Source: Chloroflexota bacterium (GTDB lineage Bacteria > Chloroflexota > Dehalococcoidia > SAR202 > UBA11138). From it: a DNA stretch of 19,511 nucleotides. The stretch covers positions 1-19,511 of the forward strand of contig JADFHV010000004.1 of NCBI GenBank assembly GCA_022566975.1, written 5' to 3'. Shown here one piece after another: positions 15,620 through 19,511 of this stretch. Under the pieces are notes generated by a model that was not told the DNA's origin, searched no databases, and worked only from the letters and a program-made list of their open reading frames with translations. Position numbers and translations under genes: made by a program. Position 1 is the stretch's first letter. The number at the start of each line of letters is the position of its first letter.

Positions 15620-16375
15620 CTAGCGCCCCTCGAACTTGGGCGGGCGCTTCTCCGCGAAGGCCTTGATGGCTTCGGTGGTGTCCCTGGACGCGACCAGTCG
15701 CGTGACGAGGTCGCGCGCGTACCGGTCGATGTCGGGAGGGACGGCCGGAGTGATCTTTCTCAGGAGTTCTTTGGCGGCGAGAATGGCCATCGGAGGCATG
15801 CCGGCCAGGTGCTCGGCCATCCCCATGGCGGTCTCCATCAGCCGTTCCCGCGGGACGACGCGGTTGACGAGCCCCATCTCAAGGGCCCGCTGCCCGGTGA
15901 TCTCGAAGCCGTAGGTGACCTCAGCGGCCTCCGCCGGTGTCAGGCCGTGGGTCAGCCTGTATGGCCAGCCTACGGGATAGCCCAGCCTGGTCTGCGCTAT
16001 GAACATCTTGGCGTCTTCGGCCATTACGGCCAGCTCGCAGGTCTCGACGACCATGTTCAGGCCGCCGCCGACGGCCCAGCCGTTGACCGCGGCGATGAGA
16101 GGCTTGGGGAGGTCGTCCGGGTCGAAAACGTCTCCGAACCTCTGATCGACGTTGGGGTCGTTGCTGGCGGCGGCGTCCTTCAGGTCGAGGCCCGCGCAGA
16201 AGAACTTTCCGACACCCGTCACGATGCCGACACGGGCGTTGGCGTCGTCCCTGAAGGTCACGTGGGCCTCCATCAGGTCCGTAATCATGTCGACGCTAAG
16301 GGCGTTTCCCCGCTCCGGCCGGTTCATGGTGATCACGGCGATGGCGTCCTGGCGGTCGTACTCCACGTATCGCAT
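15620..16375 (-). CDS. Enoyl-CoA hydratase/isomerase (crotonase) family protein
   Basis: The 251-residue protein has the crotonase fold: an opening strand with AVITMNRPERGNALS, the first oxyanion-hole segment FFCAGLDL and the second in AVNGWAVGGGLNM, then the C-terminal trimerisation helices. The start is the ATG at 16373-16375 (MRYVEYDRQ), with AGGAG about seven bases upstream on the - strand; a longer frame lacks a site. Compared with rat enoyl-CoA hydratase, E144 aligns with N107 and E164 with Q128, so neither water-activating Glu is present. Ordinary hydration is doubtful; isomerase, decarboxylase or thioester chemistry is possible. The gene is convergent with the CoA-transferase gene and may serve the same pathway, but it is in a separate transcript. 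Its upstream region is the MITE-like element at 16395-16578. Confidence 0.88.
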   Translation of the reverse strand: MRYVEYDRQDAIAVITMNRPERGNALSVDMITDLMEAHVTFRDDANARVGIVTGVGKFFCAGLDLKDAAASNDPNVDQRFGDVFDPDDLPKPLIAAVNGWAVGGGLNMVVETCELAVMAEDAKMFIAQTRLGYPVGWPYRLTHGLTPAEAAEVTYGFEITGQRALEMGLVNRVVPRERLMETAMGMAEHLAGMPPMAILAAKELLRKITPAVPPDIDRYARDLVTRLVASRDTTEAIKAFAEKRPPKFEGR

Positions 16376-16394
16376 CGGTCTTCTCCTGCGCTGG

Positions 16395-16578
16395 CTAAGT
16401 AATGATCTCAAAAAGGCGGATGCCTTTGTTCCCACCCCCCCCCCCCACCCTAAGGGGATTTTGCTACTGGGGGCACATCCCTTCGGCGGGCTCAGGACAG
16501 GCCCCCAGGCCCTCTGCCAGAGTCCCGACTATTCGGGACTCTGGACTCCCCCAAAAGGATTCTGAGATAGTTTCTAAG
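16395..16578. mobile_element. Possible MITE-like non-coding element with C12 tract
   Basis: The ends CTAAGTAATGATCTCAAAA (16395-16413) and TTCTGAGATAGTTTCTAAG (16560-16578) are inverted copies at 14 of 19 positions. Inside are a run of 12 C (16435-16446), a GGGGGC/GCCCCC pair (16469-16474 and 16501-16506) around CTTCGGCGGGCTCAGGACAG, and a perfect 12-bp hairpin (16517-16544). No reading frame looks real. It lies seven bases upstream of the crotonase ribosome binding site and may carry or displace its promoter. Clear target-site duplications were not seen. Confidence 0.45.
16517..16544. repeat. Perfect 12-bp stem, 4-base loop hairpin
   Basis: CCAGAGTCCCGA (16517-16528) and TCGGGACTCTGG (16533-16544) are exact complements around CTAT. 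It is followed by ACTCCCCCAAAAGG on the + strand, so it is not a standard terminator in that direction; no T-run follows on the - strand either. It is part of the MITE-like element. Confidence 0.8.
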
Positions 16579-16681
16579 TAGGCGCTGTTCGACCTCCGGC
16601 GTCCGCCGCATCGCCCTTTGCGGTGTCGGGGTCGCTTCCCGACGTACGACCGATCCTCCCGTTTGCGCGCCCCTAGCTTCC

Positions 16682-16710
16682 TTGACACTCATGGGTGCGC
16701 CACCTATTCT
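16682..16710 (+). promoter_or_regulatory. Candidate sigma70-type promoter of the ammonium transporter gene
   Basis: TTGACA (16682-16687), a 17-base spacer and TATTCT (16705-16710; 4 of 6 matches) lie in the gap before amt. The predicted transcript would start near 16717 and have an untranslated leader of about 106 bases. No sigma54-type -24/-12 (TGGCAC..TTGCA) site was seen, although amt genes are often under nitrogen control. Confidence 0.55.
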
Positions 16711-16822
16711 CGCCTCCAGTGCCGTGCAATGCGGCAGAGCCCCTATCGAAACGACTGGCTAATGCCCACGCGACAGGCGTCCCGGAGATACAGGGCATCA
16801 GGTATGCGCAGGAGGATACCGC

Positions 16823-18109
16823 ATGGATAGTGGAGATACCGCCTGGATCCTGGTCTCGTCTGCGTTGGTCCTGCTCATGGTCCCAGGACTCGCCTTCTTC
16901 TACGGCGGCCTGGTCCGCGCGAAAAACGTCACCGGCACCATTGCCCACAGCTTTATCGCTATCGCGCTGGTCAGTGTCGTCTGGGTCCTGTGGGGCTACA
17001 GCCTGGCCTTTGGCCCCGACTGGCGGGACTGGGGTTTCATCGGCAATCTTGACTATATCGGCCTGCGCGGGGTGTTGGCTACAGCGCCGGGGCCCTACGC
17101 GGCCACTATTCCTCACCAGGCGTTCATGATCTTCCAGGCGATGTTCGCCATAATCACCCCCGCCCTCATAACGGGGGCCTTCGCCGAGCGGATAAAGTTC
17201 AGCACGCTCGTCATCTTCACCGTCGTCTGGTCGACCGTCGTGTACGCCCCGCTCGCCCACTGGGTTTGGGGCGACAACGGATGGCTGGGACTGAACGGGT
17301 GGGGCGCCCTGGACTTTGCCGGCGGCACCGTCGTTCACATCAGCTCCGGCGCGGGCGCTCTCGCTGCCGCCATCATATTCGGCAGGCGACTGGGCTACGG
17401 CAAGGAGCCCATGGAGCCCCACAACATCCCCTTCGTGATACTGGGGGCCTCCTTGCTGTGGTTCGGATGGTTCGGCTTCAACGCCGGGAGCGCCCTTACC
17501 GCCGGCGGCAGCGCCACCAACGCCTTCGTAGTGACCAACAGCGCGGCCGCGATGGCCGCCCTGACGTGGGCAGCGCTCGACTGGTCTCTCAACGGAAAGG
17601 TTAGCGTAGTGGGCCTGGCCACCGGGGCCGTTGCGGGACTGGCGACGATCACACCGGCGTCCGGCTTCGTGGGGCCGATGCCCGCTCTTCTGATCGGCCT
17701 GGGAGCGGGAGGGCTCTGCTACTTCGCCATCCAGCTCAAGAACAAGATAAAGCTGGACGACGCCCTGGACGTCTGGGCCGTCCACGGTGTCGGCGGGACC
17801 TGGGGAGTCCTGGCTGCGGGGCTGTTCGTCGGGGTCGGCTTTATGGGCATCTCAGACCTGGTCCTGCCCGGAGTGGACCGGGGGGAGCAGGTCCTGCGTC
17901 AGCTCGGGGCCATCGGCGCCACCTGGGGATGGGCCTTTGTCATGACCTCGGTCATCCTGTTCGCTCTGAAGGCTACCATAGGGTTGAGGGTGCGGGATGA
18001 AGAGGAGGAGCAGGGCCTCGACCTTTCTCAGCACGGCGAGGTAGCGTACAGACCTCTTGCGGAGCCCTCTCCGCGGCAGACCACTACCGACACGGCGCCC
18101 TCCGACTAG
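16823..18109 (+). CDS. amt: Ammonium transporter (Amt family)
   Basis: The 428-residue membrane protein takes up ammonium across the cytoplasmic membrane as a trimer. The N-terminus (DTAWILVSSALVLLMVPGLAFFYGGLVR) is the usual first membrane segment, and about 11 hydrophobic segments follow. Key residues match E. coli AmtB: D164 (LDFAGG), the pore twin histidines H172 (GGTVVHISSG) and H321 (WAVHGVGG), with spacings of 8 and 149 against 8 and 150. The C-terminal cytoplasmic tail from about residue 390 is acidic (RDEEEEQG) and is where a PII protein (GlnK) would bind; no glnK is in the window. ATG 16823 has AGGAGG at 16810-16815, seven bases upstream. It is complete and appears intact, unlike the sequence after it. 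Confidence 0.97.
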   Translation: MDSGDTAWILVSSALVLLMVPGLAFFYGGLVRAKNVTGTIAHSFIAIALVSVVWVLWGYSLAFGPDWRDWGFIGNLDYIGLRGVLATAPGPYAATIPHQAFMIFQAMFAIITPALITGAFAERIKFSTLVIFTVVWSTVVYAPLAHWVWGDNGWLGLNGWGALDFAGGTVVHISSGAGALAAAIIFGRRLGYGKEPMEPHNIPFVILGASLLWFGWFGFNAGSALTAGGSATNAFVVTNSAAAMAALTWAALDWSLNGKVSVVGLATGAVAGLATITPASGFVGPMPALLIGLGAGGLCYFAIQLKNKIKLDDALDVWAVHGVGGTWGVLAAGLFVGVGFMGISDLVLPGVDRGEQVLRQLGAIGATWGWAFVMTSVILFALKATIGLRVRDEEEEQGLDLSQHGEVAYRPLAEPSPRQTTTDTAPSD

Positions 18110-18117
18110 GCCGACCA

Positions 18118-18474
18118 TCAGGGCACGCGCCGCTCCAGCCCTGACAGCAGCACGCTGTCGTGGGTCAGGTAGACTTTCTTCTTGCCGCCCTCGCCCAGGA
18201 ATTGCTTGACCTGGTAGCGGCCATTGGCGAAGGAGGTGGGATGGTCTGGAGCTGTAATGGGGGTTGTGATAGGGGCAGAAGTTGCGGGCGATGCAGAACT
18301 TGTCAATGCCCGTTCTGCAGTAGCCAGGAAGTTCTGTGCATCCGAGTTGCCGGGGTCGGCCACGAGCACGTCTTCAGCAAGCTGGTGCACCGTTGCCCAG
18401 TCCCGTATGTCAGCCGCCTCTTCGATCTGATCCAACAGGCGGTCTATGCGGCGCTGGAATCGTTCGCTGGCCAT
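18118..18474 (-). pseudogene. N-terminal stub of a Ser/Thr protein kinase-type regulator
   Basis: The 118 codons begin MASERFQRRIDRLLDQIEEAADIRDW, a helical, TPR-like region with VADPGNSDAQNFLATAERAL. A Thr/Pro/Ala-rich linker follows, then FANGRYQVKQFLGEGGKKKV, the start of a protein kinase N-lobe with its glycine-rich loop. After YLTHDSVL the sequence changes to LSGLERRVP and stops, before the catalytic Lys and the rest of the kinase. From memory, this N-terminus occurs in large multidomain kinase/ATPase regulators of SAR202-type Chloroflexota. No strong ribosome binding site precedes the ATG at 18474. It ends 8 bp from the amt stop, which suggests a deletion or rearrangement there. It could still be expressed as a short protein, but a remnant is more likely. 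Confidence 0.65.
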
Positions 18475-18683
18475 GATGAGGGCATATTACGTCGGAGGGG
18501 GATGCTTGTCCACCAGCGCGACAAGGATTGAAGTGGAAATCATCCACCACCAGAGTAGCCATTTTTTCACCCGATCAATCACCCCTTTTAGTGATTCGCA
18601 TTTGGAGCGCCTCAATTAAGGTGGTAATAGGGTTCGCCGGTACTTAGTCTGGCCTAGGCATTGGCGGACAACGGTATTTCCTC

Positions 18684-19466
18684 ATGCGACAACAGAAGGG
18701 TTTCACCCTAGTCGAGTTGTTGGCCGTCATGGCCATCATTGGCATTCTGGCCGCCGTGGTCTCCGGCGCCGTCAGTGGCTTGGGCGCCGCCGGTGTTACC
18801 GCTCAGATCCTGAGTGACACCAATACCATCGCAACCGCTGCCGACCGGTTTTTGAACGACTCCTTTAACCCGACTAAATATCCGGTGGAACCGCTTCCCC
18901 CAGACCAGACGGATTTGGGCGTCCGGGCTATCGACTTCGACGCTCGCCTTCCCAACGACCCCAACAGGACGTTCACCCCGGATTACCTCAAGGATATTCC
19001 CGACTCGGCGGCCTTGGTCTCCTACCGTATTGAGACCGCCACCGGCAACGTTTTCTTTGCCGCCGACGGGGCCGACTTCGCGCCCCCTTCGGGCAGCCGC
19101 CTTAACGTCACCCAAACGGACAAGTCGCCTTCTGCCGCGACCGAGATAATCTTCGACTTGACCATGCGGAAGAATCGGGCTGCCACCGAAATCCTAAAGG
19201 TTCAAATCCCCGCAGGCTATGCCATCGGCGGCCAGTCGTTGGCCTCCGGTGTCCCGGTGGGAAAACTCACCATCAGCTTCGCCACGGACACCCCGGCGAC
19301 ACGGCCCCCCAGGTCCCATAACGCCGAGTCGATGTTACCGAGCAGCCGCTCCGATATGCCGCGGTGCTGCGCCATCCAGTTCCAGAGCAACTCCCGGTCC
19401 CACGGGTCCTGCCCCACGAGCAGCGGCTTGATTAGCGTCTCGACTTCCGGCGCCGTCGCGCCGTAA
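18684..19466 (+). CDS. Type IV pilin-like protein with a foreign C-terminal tail
   Basis: The N-terminus is a classic prepilin: MRQQKG, then FTLVELLAVMAIIGILAAVV, with cleavage and N-methylation expected after Gly6 and E5 of the mature chain present. After the membrane helix comes a soluble region with no further recognised domain (about residues 40-205). Exported by a type IV pilus or type II secretion-like system, it would be a filament subunit or minor pilin; none of that machinery is in the window. From about residue 205 (after KLTISFATDTPA) the frame runs antisense to an enolase-superfamily coding sequence, so its last 55 or so residues are probably not native, and the real pilin 3' end is lost. 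The ATG at 18684 has no strong ribosome binding site. The 209-bp gap upstream holds only AT-richer sequence, small hairpins and a T6 run. Confidence 0.7.
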   Translation: MRQQKGFTLVELLAVMAIIGILAAVVSGAVSGLGAAGVTAQILSDTNTIATAADRFLNDSFNPTKYPVEPLPPDQTDLGVRAIDFDARLPNDPNRTFTPDYLKDIPDSAALVSYRIETATGNVFFAADGADFAPPSGSRLNVTQTDKSPSAATEIIFDLTMRKNRAATEILKVQIPAGYAIGGQSLASGVPVGKLTISFATDTPATRPPRSHNAESMLPSSRSDMPRCCAIQFQSNSRSHGSCPTSSGLISVSTSGAVAP

Positions 19467-19511
19467 AAGTACGAATGGACGCCGCCGGTGGCGTATCCGA
19501 CCGCGCCCTCG
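19284..19511 (-). pseudogene. Enolase-superfamily (mandelate racemase/muconate cycloisomerase) fragment
   Basis: Read on the - strand from the window end, the frame is open and encodes GYATGGVHSYFYGATAPEV, TLIKPLLVGQDPWDRELLW and GISERLLGNIDSALWDLGG. This is the end of the N-terminal capping domain and the entry to the barrel of mandelate racemase-like enzymes (usual motif GxIDxALWDLxGKxxGxPV). After RVAGVSVAKL the expected LLG is lost and the frame ends at 19217 in sequence that reads sensibly as pilin on the other strand. The catalytic Lys and metal ligands lie further on in the family and are absent. The 5' part is outside the window. SAR202 genomes are known for many enolase-superfamily paralogs, which fits the proposed host. 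Confidence 0.7.

Noticed and set aside
18602..18630. Promoter (TTGGAG, 17 bases, TAATAG) for the pilin-like gene
   Set aside because: Only 3 of 6 matches in each box, which is little better than chance in this AT-richer stretch.

Overview
This is a GC-rich, gene-dense bacterial window. It starts inside one gene and ends inside another. The gene set resembles Chloroflexota of the SAR202/Dehalococcoidia type: Asp-box (BNR) propeller proteins, CocE/NonD hydrolase, gamma-glutamyltransferase-like acylase, fused CaiB/BaiF CoA-transferase, MaoC and acyl-CoA dehydrogenase genes, an enolase-superfamily fragment, and many short palindromic intergenic repeats. This placement is inferred from gene content and was not tested by a search.

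Left part (1-9070, all + strand). Two BNR-repeat proteins are separated by a 28-bp palindrome. A repeat-filled gap follows (3582-3758). Then come an aldo/keto reductase and a tight run of three genes: a GGT-family Ntn-hydrolase, a CocE/NonD serine hydrolase (4-bp gap) and an endonuclease V-fold protein (9-bp gap). The last lacks two of the acidic metal ligands of its family, so it is probably not a normal DNA repair enzyme.

Middle (9071-16375). A small EF-Tu domain-2-like protein on the - strand lies between two related 35-37 bp repeats. Next is a GNAT acetyltransferase bracketed by two 43-bp direct repeats 1003 bp apart. The right copy is the leader and first codons of the MaoC-type gene that follows. 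From there a + strand acyl-CoA module runs: non-catalytic-looking MaoC/FAS1-like half, catalytic MaoC half, acyl-CoA dehydrogenase, and a double CoA-transferase whose catalytic Asp is present only in the second half. A crotonase-family gene converges from the - strand. Together they could activate an unknown acid by CoA transfer, dehydrogenate it and hydrate it; the substrate cannot be read from the sequence.

Right part (16376-19511). A possible 184-bp MITE-like element with a C12 tract and a 12-bp perfect hairpin lies between the crotonase gene and an Amt ammonium transporter that has a near-consensus sigma70-type promoter. After amt the sequence becomes a patchwork of broken genes: the N-terminal stub of a protein-kinase regulator, a type IV pilin-like gene, and the antisense N-terminal piece of an enolase-superfamily (mandelate racemase-like) gene that runs off the end. 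The last two meet at an abrupt junction near 19285-19300. No rRNA, tRNA, CRISPR array or transposase gene was recognised. I did not see a convincing complete new defence or biosynthetic system. The points most worth a second look are the altered endonuclease V-like protein, the repeat-bracketed GNAT gene and the 3' patchwork.
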